A DNA stretch of 64,000 nt from Paranoxybacillus vitaminiphilus (GTDB taxonomy: Bacteria > Bacillota > Bacilli > Bacillales > Anoxybacillaceae). This document shows positions 1 through 8,753 of the stretch, in pieces. The stretch is taken from positions 56,618 through 120,617 of the forward strand of contig NZ_QLMH01000010.1 in NCBI RefSeq assembly GCF_003259935.1, read 5' to 3'. A model generated the notes under the pieces. That model ran no database searches. It saw nothing but the letters and a program-made list of their open reading frames with translations, and had not been told where the DNA came from. A program made the position numbers and the translations under genes. Position 1 is the first letter of the stretch. The number at the start of each line of letters is the position of its first letter.

Positions 1-2
1 GT

Positions 3-116
3 CTTGAATACATAGGATATATTATCGGTGAAGGCAACGCTCCTGATGAAGTGTTGCAAGATGAAAGAGCGATTGTTCAAGCTAATCACTGGAATAAATT
101 TTTCAAGAACCTATAA
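3..116 (+). CDS. C-terminal end of a gene entering from the left edge
   Basis: An open frame runs from the window edge to a TAA stop, giving 37 residues that end in NHWNKFFKNL. The frame is followed at once by a strong hairpin terminator, which supports a real gene end. The rest of the gene lies outside the window. The family was not recognised and no function is proposed. Confidence 0.5.
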   Translation, partial: LEYIGYIIGEGNAPDEVLQDERAIVQANHWNKFFKNL

Positions 117-121
117 AAATG

Positions 122-150
122 AAAATTCCCCGGATTTTCCGGGGAATTTT
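122..150 (+). terminator. Intrinsic terminator
   Basis: AAAATTCCCCGG is followed by a 5-nt loop and CCGGGGAATTTT. It sits 6 nt after the stop of the partial gene at the left edge and can work in both directions. Confidence 0.8.
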
Positions 151-210
151 CATTTGCCTTTATGTATAATCACCGCTTTCTATCTAAACAATATAAACGG
201 AGGTGTTTTC

Positions 211-456
211 ATGGAGCCTATGTTATGTCCAAATTGTAAAACAAATCGCACTCGCTTTAACATTATCGAGCAAACACCGAAAGCTGTTAAAATCAACCCT
301 CAAACAGGCGCAATTGAGCAGGAATATACAGACGGAAATCTGGATTCGTTTCATATGCCATACCGTGGCCCATCCTACCGCGTTCAATGTGCTGCTTGCG
401 GGCTCATTGAAACCCCTGAAATGTTTATTAAACGAGCGCAACATCAAATGGATTGA
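211..456 (+). CDS. Small zinc-ribbon-like protein (81 aa)
   Basis: The start is chosen for the GGAGGTG ribosome binding site 5 nt upstream. The protein has a CPNC pair at residues 6-9 and a CAAC pair near residue 60, spaced like a four-cysteine zinc ribbon. The middle is polar (KAVKINPQTGAIEQEY). It is probably a soluble metal-binding protein. It shares a direction and short spacing with the next small gene (22 nt), so the two may be co-transcribed. The family was not recognised beyond the cysteine pattern. Confidence 0.7.
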   Translation: MEPMLCPNCKTNRTRFNIIEQTPKAVKINPQTGAIEQEYTDGNLDSFHMPYRGPSYRVQCAACGLIETPEMFIKRAQHQMD

Positions 457-478
457 TATATGAAGGAGGATTTTTTCG

Positions 479-619
479 TTGGCAAACAAAAAGCAAACTC
501 CATCCAATGAAGTAAATCAAAAGAAACTCGTTGATGATAAGGTGAACAAAGCAAGAGCAACTGGATTTGAAGATGACCACATTCGGAAAGTGACACAAAA
601 TGGCGCAGATGGTCAATAA
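479..619 (+). CDS. Small hydrophilic protein, TTG start (46 aa)
   Basis: A TTG start lies 7 nt after a GAAGGAGG-type site. The 46-residue product is rich in Lys, Asn, Gln and Asp and has no membrane segment or cysteine. It directly follows the zinc-ribbon gene. Such small basic/polar proteins are common among uncharacterised sporulation proteins of Bacillaceae, but that role is only a guess. Confidence 0.55.
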   Translation: MANKKQTPSNEVNQKKLVDDKVNKARATGFEDDHIRKVTQNGADGQ

Positions 620-888
620 CTGCAAACGAGGTTTCTTCCTGTAAAAAAAGTTGTTCATGATCGCGTGATATTAATTTTCGAATTAATCTTATCCCCCAAA
701 TCCGCTATGAAAGTTCTATATACTTCTGAGCAAATACTACATTATTAATGAAGGGAAATTCGTTATAGAAAAGAAGAAAGAATTAATGAAGAAGCGGCAA
801 TGAACAATCATCTACATTCTTCCACTTTGTAAATGAACCAAGATATCATTAAACAGCATCAACAACGGAAAATAGGTAAAACAGACAG
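620..888. other. Gap without a recognisable gene
   Basis: About 270 nt of AT-rich sequence follow the small gene. A short open stretch near 768-830 encodes an unassigned peptide ending in HLHSSTL but has no ribosome binding site. Nothing else is supported. Confidence 0.4.
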
Positions 889-997
889 AAAAAGGGCTGA
901 TTTATAAGTGTCCGGCCTCACGCACTATATAACGTATTATGTACCATATATTGTAGTTGCGGGGTCTGACACTTTGCTTTTAGATCAGCCCTTTTTC
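889..997. repeat. Dispersed palindromic repeat, copy 1
   Basis: The outer arms AAAAAGGGCTGAT and ATCAGCCCTTTTT form a terminator-like stem. The inner arms AGTGTCCGGCCTC (907-919) and GGGGTCTGACACT (961-973) are near-complementary. It lies between convergent genes. The same inner core recurs throughout the window. Confidence 0.75.
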
Positions 998-1057
998 AAT
1001 TAGTGAGAAGACTTCAATTTCTAAATGTGCAGGGGTAGGTACGGAGTCGTTCAAGCA

Positions 1058-2971
1058 TTAGTCCCTGCTCAGTAAGCGTTCCCTTGTTGTAATAAATTCA
1101 TCCCACATCATAATAAATAAATCAATTAACTTAGGATCGAATTGATGGCCGCTTCCATCCATTAAAATCGCTTTTACTTGTTCTGGAGGAAATGCATCCT
1201 TGTATACTCTCTTCGAAAGTAAGGCGTCAAATACATCGACAATGGCGACAATTCTTCCTTCAAGGGGAATTTCTTCTCCTTTTAAGCCGTTTGGATATCC
1301 TTGGCCGTTCCACCACTCATGATGCGTACGGGCGATCGATGCAGCCATTTGGATGACAGGCAAATCCAAGTTAGATAAAATTTGATGTCCAATTTGAGCA
1401 TGTGTTTTCATTGAGTCCCATTCTTCATTTGTCAGTTTTCCTGGTTTATTTAAGATCGAATCAGGTATTCCTACCTTCCCGATATCATGAAACTTCGCAG
1501 CAATTTCGATGTTTGCCACAAATTTTTCATCACATCCTGCTAAACGGGCAAGCATACCAGAAAGAATGCCAATTCGTTCAACATGATTTTTCGTATCATC
1601 ATCACGATATTCTGCTAATTGTAAAAGTTTCTCAATTGTATGGAACATGACTTTTGATTCTCTTGTTATATCTTGAATAATTAAAAGCGCACGTGAAAGC
1701 TCGAATATTTTGTTCTGTGGAAGCGGGCGCACCTTATAATAATGCAATCCATCAACACTTTCAACTGTTGTCATCATCGTTTCTTGCTTTCCTTCTAATA
1801 CAGGACATCCCGAACAAGGCACAGTACGTTTATGCAACACTTCATAGCAGCGCTTTCCAATCGGCGAATCTCCAGTCATTCCCAACGATTTTACGAACCG
1901 TTTCATTTTTTCATCTGTCCATGTAAGACGACCGAAATCAATCGTGCTAATTTCGTACGCATAAATCTCAAGAAAATCAAAATCGCGCAAAAATAAATAT
2001 GGCCGTATGATTTCGTGAATCATTGACAAAGTAAACTTTGTAAGCCTTTCAAATGAATGAATATATTGTAGTATATATTGATTAGCCAAATATTCTTTTG
2101 TCATAAAAACTTTTCTCAGTGCATCGCAAAGCGTTTCCCCGGTAATTTGAAAAAAATTTTCGTGATATTTGCTCTCAATGATAACGCGGCTCCAATCACG
2201 AATAATTCGAAAAAACGCTTCAGAATCTTGGTATATTTTTTCTTGAAAAAATTGCAGTAAGAATGTTTTAATATAAGCAAAAAAATTTTCTAACTCCACG
2301 AATGTGTAGACACGTTCGTTGCCAATACGTTGCAAAAATATATCCCTGAAATAGGTCATAATTTGCTCCACTTGGAATGAAATATAACCGCTAAATTGAT
2401 TTAGGTTTTGTACATCTTCATCCGTGAATCCATTTATTTGGCGAACTTTTTCAAATTCGAAACGAAGAGGATGTGCGGCTTTTTGCAGTTCGATCTTGCT
2501 GTAGGCTTCGAGTGTTAGTTGCATATCAAACGAGAAAAGCGCGTGAATGGCATTATATAAAGGCAAAGCGACATTCGGTATTGTTCTGGATAAATGAATA
2601 GAAATAATGTCCGCATACTTTGTATAGGTTGACAAATACCATTTCAACTCTAAGCCAACTTCCGAATGTTTCAGTCCGATATTATATCGTTTTTGTATAT
2701 ATTCATCATTTATTGTTGCTAAAAAGCATTCTTTCAAATATTCTTTTTGTGTTTCTTTTAAATGAGTAAGGTTAGAATGTTCATGAATAAGTTTCTTAAG
2801 TTTTTCTACTTTCATGATTTCTTCATATAGCTCATCGACAATTGTATCAATTAAAGGGATTAAATGATTTCGATGATGATAGATTAATTGAAGCTTTTCT
2901 TCTGTAACTCCGGTATATTGTAACTGTCTTAGCCGATTTTGATCTGTCACAAGTATCCGCTTCATTGGCAA
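1058..2971 (-). CDS. Globin-coupled sensor HD-GYP protein (637 aa)
   Basis: A predicted soluble cyclic-di-GMP phosphodiesterase with a haem-type gas sensor. Residues 1-185 match the protoglobin fold, with GLKHSEVGLELKWY placing the expected proximal haem histidine at about His102. Residues 190-330 are all-helical and may be a second, degenerate globin-like domain. Residues 335-435 form a PAS-like domain containing a VPCSGCP pair. The C-terminal HD-GYP domain has HDIGK at about 495 and HHE...GQGYPNG at about 550-562, so catalytic residues are kept. There is no membrane segment, which fits cytoplasmic sensing of O2 or NO. It is monocistronic between two palindromic repeats. The ligand is inferred, not shown. 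Confidence 0.88.
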   Translation of the reverse strand: MPMKRILVTDQNRLRQLQYTGVTEEKLQLIYHHRNHLIPLIDTIVDELYEEIMKVEKLKKLIHEHSNLTHLKETQKEYLKECFLATINDEYIQKRYNIGLKHSEVGLELKWYLSTYTKYADIISIHLSRTIPNVALPLYNAIHALFSFDMQLTLEAYSKIELQKAAHPLRFEFEKVRQINGFTDEDVQNLNQFSGYISFQVEQIMTYFRDIFLQRIGNERVYTFVELENFFAYIKTFLLQFFQEKIYQDSEAFFRIIRDWSRVIIESKYHENFFQITGETLCDALRKVFMTKEYLANQYILQYIHSFERLTKFTLSMIHEIIRPYLFLRDFDFLEIYAYEISTIDFGRLTWTDEKMKRFVKSLGMTGDSPIGKRCYEVLHKRTVPCSGCPVLEGKQETMMTTVESVDGLHYYKVRPLPQNKIFELSRALLIIQDITRESKVMFHTIEKLLQLAEYRDDDTKNHVERIGILSGMLARLAGCDEKFVANIEIAAKFHDIGKVGIPDSILNKPGKLTNEEWDSMKTHAQIGHQILSNLDLPVIQMAASIARTHHEWWNGQGYPNGLKGEEIPLEGRIVAIVDVFDALLSKRVYKDAFPPEQVKAILMDGSGHQFDPKLIDLFIMMWDEFITTRERLLSRD

Positions 2972-3066
2972 TTCCCCTTATTTTATATGGCATTCTATCA
3001 TTATTTTACAACTGGATAGAAAAGATAAAAAGTTACAAAAAAAAGAATATTATGACAAATATGCAT

Positions 3067-3171
3067 AAAAAAGAAAGAGGCTGTCTCAAGTCCAGGCTCA
3101 GACCTTACGACACAATTATATATTGTGAAACGCGCGTGAGGTCAGACCCTTATGAAACAGTCTCCTTCTTT
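3067..3171. repeat. Dispersed palindromic repeat, copy 2
   Basis: The outer arms GAAAGAGGCTGTCTCA and TGAAACAGTCTCCTTCTTTC pair imperfectly. The inner part has GGCTCAGACCTTACG and CGTGAGGTCAGACCC around an AATTATATATTGTG centre. It follows ilvA and probably serves as its terminator. Confidence 0.7.
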
Positions 3172-3193
3172 CGCTGTCAAACTCCTACCTAAT

Positions 3194-4402
3194 TTATCCG
3201 AGTATTTCAATAACATATCCTTCATTCGTTAATACTTGATGAATTTTCGCAATATGTTCTTGGTTTTTCGTCTCTAATGAAAAATAAATTTCTGCTTGTC
3301 CTGGCAGCACTTTTGCTCCAACACGCTGATGATGAATCGAGAGAACATTGGCCTCTAACTCAGCAATAATTCGCAGCAGTTTATTTAACTGACCAGGTTT
3401 ATCGGAAATCACGGTTGTAAATGTAACGAAACGTCCTGATTCGAAAAGACCGCGTTCAATAATTCGGGAAATCAGTGTAACATCCACATTACCGCCGCTT
3501 AATATAGAAACCACTTTTTTTCCTTTAAAAGGAAGTTTGTCATACAAGACAGCTGCAAGGGAGCATGCAGCGGAACCTTCGACTAACAATTTATTACGCT
3601 CTAATAGATACAGCATTGTGCGGGAAATTTCTGCTTCATCAACACAAATCACATCGTCAACATATTTTTGAATGTATTGATAAGTTAATTCACCTGGTTT
3701 TTTCACTGCAATTCCGTCAGCGATCGTATCAGATGCTTGAATGACAATCGGTTTATTATGGCGAAGCGCAGCCGTCATACCAGGACATGCTGATGATTCC
3801 ACACCGTAGACTTTAATCGAAGGATTATGTTCTTTCAAAGTAAAGGCAACCCCGGCGAGCAAGCCCCCGCCGCCAACCGGACAAAGAACAGCTTCCACAT
3901 CAGGAAGTTGTTCCAATATTTCCAAAGCGATCGTTCCCTGTCCGGCAATAACCGCTTCGTCATCAAACGGATGTACAAACGTTGCTCCCCTTTTCCGCTG
4001 CAAATCAAGAGCATATTCAAGCGACTCATCAAAAATGTCACCGTGTAAAATAACTTCGGCACCATATCCTTTCGTTGCTTCCATTTTACTTAATGGTGCC
4101 CTTTTCGGCATGACAATTGTACACGGAATGCCAATCATGCTGCTCGAGTAGGCCACTCCTTGCGCATGATTTCCAGCCGAAGCGGCAATCACACCGCGTT
4201 TGCGCTCTTCGTCGCTAAGTGACATAATTTTATTAAATGAGCCACGCACTTTAAAAGAGCCGGTTTTTTGCAAATTTTCCAGCTTCATATACACATCGTT
4301 GCCGGACAATTTACTAAATGTATACGAGTAATCTAATGGCGTTTTATGAATCGTTTTTTCCATTCGTTTTTTAGCCTGCAAAACATCATGTAATGTCAGC
4401 AT
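3194..4402 (-). CDS. ilvA: Threonine ammonia-lyase (threonine dehydratase)
   Basis: A PLP enzyme that deaminates threonine to 2-oxobutanoate, the first step towards isoleucine. The PLP lysine is in TGSFKVRGSF and the phosphate loop is VGGGGLLAG. The last 80 residues form an ACT-type domain (FTTVISDKPGQL) expected to bind an effector. At 402 aa it matches the one-ACT-domain class rather than long IlvA. The ATG at 4402 is chosen over an upstream GTG because AGGTG lies 9 nt before it. No other ilv genes are nearby, so a biodegradative role is also possible. Confidence 0.9.
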   Translation of the reverse strand: MLTLHDVLQAKKRMEKTIHKTPLDYSYTFSKLSGNDVYMKLENLQKTGSFKVRGSFNKIMSLSDEERKRGVIAASAGNHAQGVAYSSSMIGIPCTIVMPKRAPLSKMEATKGYGAEVILHGDIFDESLEYALDLQRKRGATFVHPFDDEAVIAGQGTIALEILEQLPDVEAVLCPVGGGGLLAGVAFTLKEHNPSIKVYGVESSACPGMTAALRHNKPIVIQASDTIADGIAVKKPGELTYQYIQKYVDDVICVDEAEISRTMLYLLERNKLLVEGSAACSLAAVLYDKLPFKGKKVVSILSGGNVDVTLISRIIERGLFESGRFVTFTTVISDKPGQLNKLLRIIAELEANVLSIHHQRVGAKVLPGQAEIYFSLETKNQEHIAKIHQVLTNEGYVIEILG

Positions 4403-4821
4403 TTGAATAATCACCTAACTATCTGTAAAATTGACGAGTTTAAACGATCCCAAAGATACATTATATCGATATATTACTGCTTTCATCAAGTAGCTGCCGC
4501 AACATTCGTGTATTTTATCCTGCAAGCTGTACTCCCTATTCCGTCTTTCTTCCATGAACCTCTCCCCCCTACCCTTCGCTTGGAGGCGGGAGACTTCTCG
4601 GTGAACATGTTAAAAATATGACTTAAGACGCATACGGTAAGGAATAGAAAAGCGGCAAAGCTTCGAAGTACTGGATAATTTGCATGAAAAAACCGAAAAG
4701 AGAAACGAGCAATCCCGAATCATGCCGCCCCAAAGTAAGATACCCTTTACTTGGTCAATCAAGCACTCATTGTAAACATCGCTATTTTAAATCCATTTTT
4801 GCACGCATTATGATTCATCTT
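4403..4821. other. Gap with a possible IS605-type tnpB remnant
   Basis: About 420 nt lie between divergent ilvA and the MFS gene. Around 4560-4621 a plus-strand stretch encodes LRLEAGDFSVNMLKI and a stop, which resembles the tail of TnpB proteins from IS200/IS605 elements. No other part of such an element is seen. The rest holds nothing recognisable apart from the promoter listed next. Confidence 0.25.
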
Positions 4822-4850
4822 TTGAAAAATAAAGACATTTCGATTATGAT
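4822..4850 (+). promoter_or_regulatory. Sigma-A promoter of the MFS gene
   Basis: TTGAAA, a 17-nt spacer and TATGAT lie 36 nt upstream of the start codon. This is a near-consensus vegetative promoter. Confidence 0.75.
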
Positions 4851-4886
4851 ATAAAGGCAACTATGTCATATAATGAGGTGTCATTT

Positions 4887-6059
4887 ATGGAAAAGCAACG
4901 TTATCTCCCGCTCTTATTCGCGGTTATGTTTCTTGTCATGGCCGGTTTTGGGATTATTATTCCCGTATTGCCTTTCTTTGCTGAAAAAGTGGGGGCAAAT
5001 CCTACACAATTAGGACTTTTAATGGCTGTATATTCCTTTATGCAGCTCATCTTTGCGCCAATATGGGGACGGCTGTCAGATCGTTATGGCCGCAAACCGA
5101 TTTTGCTCATTGGAATCAGCGGGTTAACGATTTCGTTCTTTTTATTTGCTGTTTCTACTGAACTTTGGATGCTTTTTGCAGCGCGCATATTAGGCGGATT
5201 GCTTTCTTCGGCAACGATGCCGACGGCAATGGCCTATGTAGCTGATGTAACAACACCGGAAAACCGTGGAAAAAGCATGGGAATGATTGGGGCAGCGATC
5301 GGGTTAGGATTTATTTTCGGACCGGCGATTGGCGGCATTTTTTCAAAAACAAGTTTAAATATGCCATTCTTTATTGCCGCTTTTCTTTCACTCATGACGT
5401 CCCTGTTCGTTTTCCTATTTTTAAAAGAATCGCTGCCAAAAGAAATGCGTACCGAAAAGTCACAGCAACGTGAATCCATTTGGAAAGCATTTAGCGGAAC
5501 AATTATTTTTTTATACATATTGCAGTTTTTCGTTTCTTTTTCGCTATCTGGTCTTGAGGCGACATTTGCTTATTATGCTGCGAAACGAGCAAATATTGGT
5601 TCAACGGAATTAGGATATATTTTTATGATTATGGGTTTGGCAGGAGCATTCGTTCAAGGCGGATTAATCGGCAAGCTGATTAAAAAGTTCGGTGAAGGAA
5701 AAGTCATTCAAGGAGGAATTATCGTTTCGGCAATCGGTTTTGCATTAATTTTATTGATTAAAGATTTCTTGACAGCCGCTTTATATTTATCGATTTTCGG
5801 CATCGGAAACGGCGTGATTCGTCCATGCCTTTCGTCACTGATTACGAAACATTCAACAATTGGACAAGGAAGCGCGACAGGGCTTTTGTCTTCATTTGAT
5901 TCGCTCGGCCGCATTGCCGGCCCGCCGATAGCAGGTTGGCTGTTTACAATGATGATTGGGCTGCCGTATGTGTCCGGCATTGTATTATCATTTGGCGCAT
6001 TCATTTTATTCTATCTCTTCTCGCGGCAAACAAAAAAGGAAAAAATAACAATGATATAA
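4887..6059 (+). CDS. MFS drug:H+ antiporter, TetA/Bmr-like (390 aa)
   Basis: A 12-segment major facilitator in the plasma membrane. The signature loop GRLSDRYGRKP follows segment 2 and the antiporter motif C-like GLGFIFGPAIGG lies in segment 5, which is typical of multidrug exporters. The ATG at 4887 is preferred because GAGGTG lies 6 nt upstream; an in-frame ATG at 4863 lacks a site. It has its own promoter and a terminator, so it is monocistronic. The substrate cannot be told from sequence. Confidence 0.85.
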   Translation: MEKQRYLPLLFAVMFLVMAGFGIIIPVLPFFAEKVGANPTQLGLLMAVYSFMQLIFAPIWGRLSDRYGRKPILLIGISGLTISFFLFAVSTELWMLFAARILGGLLSSATMPTAMAYVADVTTPENRGKSMGMIGAAIGLGFIFGPAIGGIFSKTSLNMPFFIAAFLSLMTSLFVFLFLKESLPKEMRTEKSQQRESIWKAFSGTIIFLYILQFFVSFSLSGLEATFAYYAAKRANIGSTELGYIFMIMGLAGAFVQGGLIGKLIKKFGEGKVIQGGIIVSAIGFALILLIKDFLTAALYLSIFGIGNGVIRPCLSSLITKHSTIGQGSATGLLSSFDSLGRIAGPPIAGWLFTMMIGLPYVSGIVLSFGAFILFYLFSRQTKKEKITMI

Positions 6060-6061
6060 AT

Positions 6062-6120
6062 GCCAGCCCCTCACGACAATATTTAAAGTCCATTTTCGTC
6101 GTCGTTGAGGGGGCTGGCCT
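6062..6120 (+). terminator. Long hairpin after the MFS gene
   Basis: GCCAGCCCCTCA pairs with TGAGGGGGCTGGC, followed by TTTTATTTTT. It may derive from the dispersed repeat family but lacks the GTCTGACC core. Confidence 0.7.
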
Positions 6121-6209
6121 TTTATTTTTGAACGGTTCTTTAGTGAATGATTTGTTTGTATTTTTATTCTATCATTTAGAACATAGTTTTATTTTATAAG
6201 ATTATTAGC

Positions 6210-6295
6210 AAAAAAGAGCTGACCAAAAACAAAGCATCAGCCCCCTCGATCATCATAGAAACACTATACGTGAGGTCAAATCCTCTTTCCTTTAC
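6210..6295. repeat. Degenerate dispersed repeat, copy 3
   Basis: It contains AAAAAAGAGCTGACC, ATCAGCCCCCTC and the core-like ACGTGAGGTCAAATCC. The arms are eroded. It lies between the two convergent MFS genes. Confidence 0.45.
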
Positions 6296-6301
6296 AAAGG
6301 T

Positions 6302-7507
6302 TTAAGCAATTGTATTTGGCCGGCTTACATAATCGCTCTGTCCCTTTTTGTTTTTTACAATGAAGTAGAAAACAAGCGCTAACGAAATGCCGCCAAATAC
6401 GACAACCATCCACTGTAAACCGATTGTATCAAGCAATAAACCGGTTCCTAGTAAGACGATTTGGAACATGACGCGATCTAACATATTTTTAAACGAGAAA
6501 AACCTCCCGTGAAAGTCTTTGCTGACTTTCGTTTGGAAAATGGTCGCAACAATCGGGAAAAAGCAGCCGACAGCAAGGCCGAAAAGACTAAATGAAACAA
6601 CTGAAGCGATTTTTATATAGGCAAAATAAAGTGATAAATGCGCCAAGGCAATGGTAATGGTAAAGCTGTACATTAATTTTAGTAAGTCTTTATTTACGGA
6701 AATACGTTTTACAATAAACGCACCGATCATAAAACAAATCCCTTCCGCCGCATACAATAACCCTTTAATCGAAGTGTCGTGCTGGAGTTCACTTATATTG
6801 ATGACCATCAGATTAAAACCGCCGATAAACAAATACGGGACGATCATTAAAATTAAAGCAATTTTAACGATTGGAGTTTGCTTAAGAACCGGGATAATGT
6901 CTTTAAAACTTTCTTTTGAGTGCTGCTTGCTTTTATGCTGTGATGTTTCTTCCTGAATCATTAAGAAAAAAGTAGAAACAAACAGAAGCGCATATGCTAC
7001 CATCGAACCAATATATAAAGAATATAAGTTCATCACTACAAGCAATGCACCGCCAAGAGCAGTACCTAGTATTCTAGCAATCGTAGCTACGTTCATATGG
7101 ATACCGTTCATCGTCAATAAATCTTTTTCTGTAACAATGAGCGGTATAGCCGCCTGCAGCGCGGGAAAATAAAACGCAGCCGATATTTGAATTGCCACCA
7201 TAAAACATACCATCCATAATACAGAAGAATACTTCAATGCCAGCAGCATGAAAACAACGCTTAACATCCGGGCAAAACCGGAATAAAGAAGCACTGTTTT
7301 CTTTTTAGTGCTGTCAATCACTCTTCCTGCGAGAGGTCCAACTGCTACACCCGCGAGCAGTCCCGTAAACAAAATTAAAGACTTAAAAAAATCAGAAGGC
7401 ACATGGTTTTGCAAAAATTCCAAATTCCCGATAATTCCTAACCAAAGCCCTAATCCTGCGACGAATTCACCGACTAATAGCAACCATACATTTCGATTGT
7501 GCCACAT
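6302..7507 (-). CDS. MFS permease (401 aa)
   Basis: A second 12-segment major facilitator, of the subgroup related to EntS-like exporters and several Bacillus Yfi/Yxi permeases. It starts with a short cytoplasmic MWHNRN and has VGPLAGRVIDSTKKK as the loop after segment 2. GGAG lies 10 nt before the ATG. It is monocistronic and convergent with the preceding MFS gene. A 16-bp direct repeat (ATTTAGAACATAGTTT) flanks the gene on both sides. The substrate is unknown. Confidence 0.8.
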   Translation of the reverse strand: MWHNRNVWLLLVGEFVAGLGLWLGIIGNLEFLQNHVPSDFFKSLILFTGLLAGVAVGPLAGRVIDSTKKKTVLLYSGFARMLSVVFMLLALKYSSVLWMVCFMVAIQISAAFYFPALQAAIPLIVTEKDLLTMNGIHMNVATIARILGTALGGALLVVMNLYSLYIGSMVAYALLFVSTFFLMIQEETSQHKSKQHSKESFKDIIPVLKQTPIVKIALILMIVPYLFIGGFNLMVINISELQHDTSIKGLLYAAEGICFMIGAFIVKRISVNKDLLKLMYSFTITIALAHLSLYFAYIKIASVVSFSLFGLAVGCFFPIVATIFQTKVSKDFHGRFFSFKNMLDRVMFQIVLLGTGLLLDTIGLQWMVVVFGGISLALVFYFIVKNKKGQSDYVSRPNTIA

Positions 7508-7776
7508 ACTGTCTAATCTCCATTCATTGTAATATACTTCGTTGCATTATTTTACCACATTATTTCGGTTTGCGAAATATTTTTTCGTTTTTATTTAGAA
7601 CATAGTTTAACTAAATATAATTATGATACTTCCTTTGAAAATAATCGCTATCTCATCATGTTGGAACTAATGTCCCGGCAAAACAGATTAAGGTATATTT
7701 TCATTTATAAATATGGGAGTTTCACAATAAAATTGATATGATGAAAAGAGATGGCCGGAGAAAGGAAGCAGTAACA
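7508..7776. other. Intergenic region upstream of the MFS gene
   Basis: AT-rich divergent promoter region. It includes the second copy of ATTTAGAACATAGTTT at 7593-7608, embedded in TTTAG..CTAAA arms. No gene is seen. Confidence 0.35.
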
Positions 7777-7905
7777 ATGACAAAAAGGCTCTATTGCATA
7801 ACATCACAAGCACATTTTCACAGAAAAAGCAGAGGTAACAAACGGCAGGTGCAAATAACATTTACTAACACAACAGGTTCAGCCGCATTTATAAGCTCAT
7901 TGTAA
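7777..7905 (+). CDS. Possible small basic protein (42 aa)
   Basis: An ATG follows GAAAGGAAG at a workable distance and the frame runs 42 codons (MTKRLYCITSQ.. to ..SAAFISSL). It ends 26 nt before the TatD gene. Composition is basic and no family is recognised, so it could be chance. Confidence 0.3.
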   Translation: MTKRLYCITSQAHFHRKSRGNKRQVQITFTNTTGSAAFISSL

Positions 7906-7931
7906 ATTAAAATGGAAAGGCTGATGATGAA

Positions 7932-8687
7932 GTGATTGATGCTCATATTCATTTAGATCAGTATCCAAATGTTGAAGCCGAAATGAAAAAATGGGAAGAA
8001 GCGGGAATAAAAGGAGTTGTCGCTGTTTCAACCGATTTGCGTTCCAGTTATCGAACACTTGAATTAAAGCTTAAATTCCCTCATTTTGTCTATGCAGCCA
8101 TTGGTTTTCATCCGGAACAGACGCTTCCAAATGAAACAGATTGGAACGAATGGTTACACTTAGTAAAAACGGAGCGTCATCGGCTATCAGCGATTGGTGA
8201 GGTAGGACTGCCATATTATACTCTTAAACAATCTTCTTTTTCTTTGGCAAACTATGTTGAATTTCTTGAAAAAGTGACAGAAGCAGCAGACACTTATGAT
8301 TTACCTTTAGTGCTTCATGCCGTCCATGAACATGCTGAATTAGCCCTGACCATTTTACGGAAATACAACATCAGCTCTGCACATTTTCATTGGTTAAAAG
8401 CCCCATTACCAGTTGTTGAGAAAATCATTCAGCTTGGGTATTATATTTCTGTTACACCGGAAGTATGCTATCGCCAGCGCGATCAATTACTATTATCGCA
8501 CATCCCTCTTGAACAATTATTATTGGAAACAGACGGCCCTTGGCCATTTACAGGTCCATTTGCCAATATAAAGACATCACCGCTATTATTATTTGAATCT
8601 GTGAAATGTGTGGCCAAAGCTTATCAAAAAAGCGTAGAGAGTGTTCGAAAACAAGTATTGACCAACACGCTGAAACTCTACCAGTAA
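7932..8687 (+). CDS. TatD-family metal-dependent hydrolase (251 aa)
   Basis: The N-terminal IDAHIHLDQY supplies the HxH metal pair, GFHPEQ and IGEVGLPY the next strands, LVLHAVHEH the metal histidine, and LLETDGPWP the catalytic aspartate. This is the complete TatD TIM-barrel set, so it is probably a DNase or related phosphoesterase. It starts with GTG behind GGAAAGG. It precedes a histidine kinase by 66 nt, but the two need not form an operon. Confidence 0.85.
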   Translation: MIDAHIHLDQYPNVEAEMKKWEEAGIKGVVAVSTDLRSSYRTLELKLKFPHFVYAAIGFHPEQTLPNETDWNEWLHLVKTERHRLSAIGEVGLPYYTLKQSSFSLANYVEFLEKVTEAADTYDLPLVLHAVHEHAELALTILRKYNISSAHFHWLKAPLPVVEKIIQLGYYISVTPEVCYRQRDQLLLSHIPLEQLLLETDGPWPFTGPFANIKTSPLLLFESVKCVAKAYQKSVESVRKQVLTNTLKLYQ

Positions 8688-8753
8688 TCAACGTTTTGTT
8701 GTATACTACTAAAGGAAGTTTTATGTAGTTGATACAATGAGGAGCAATGCTAT

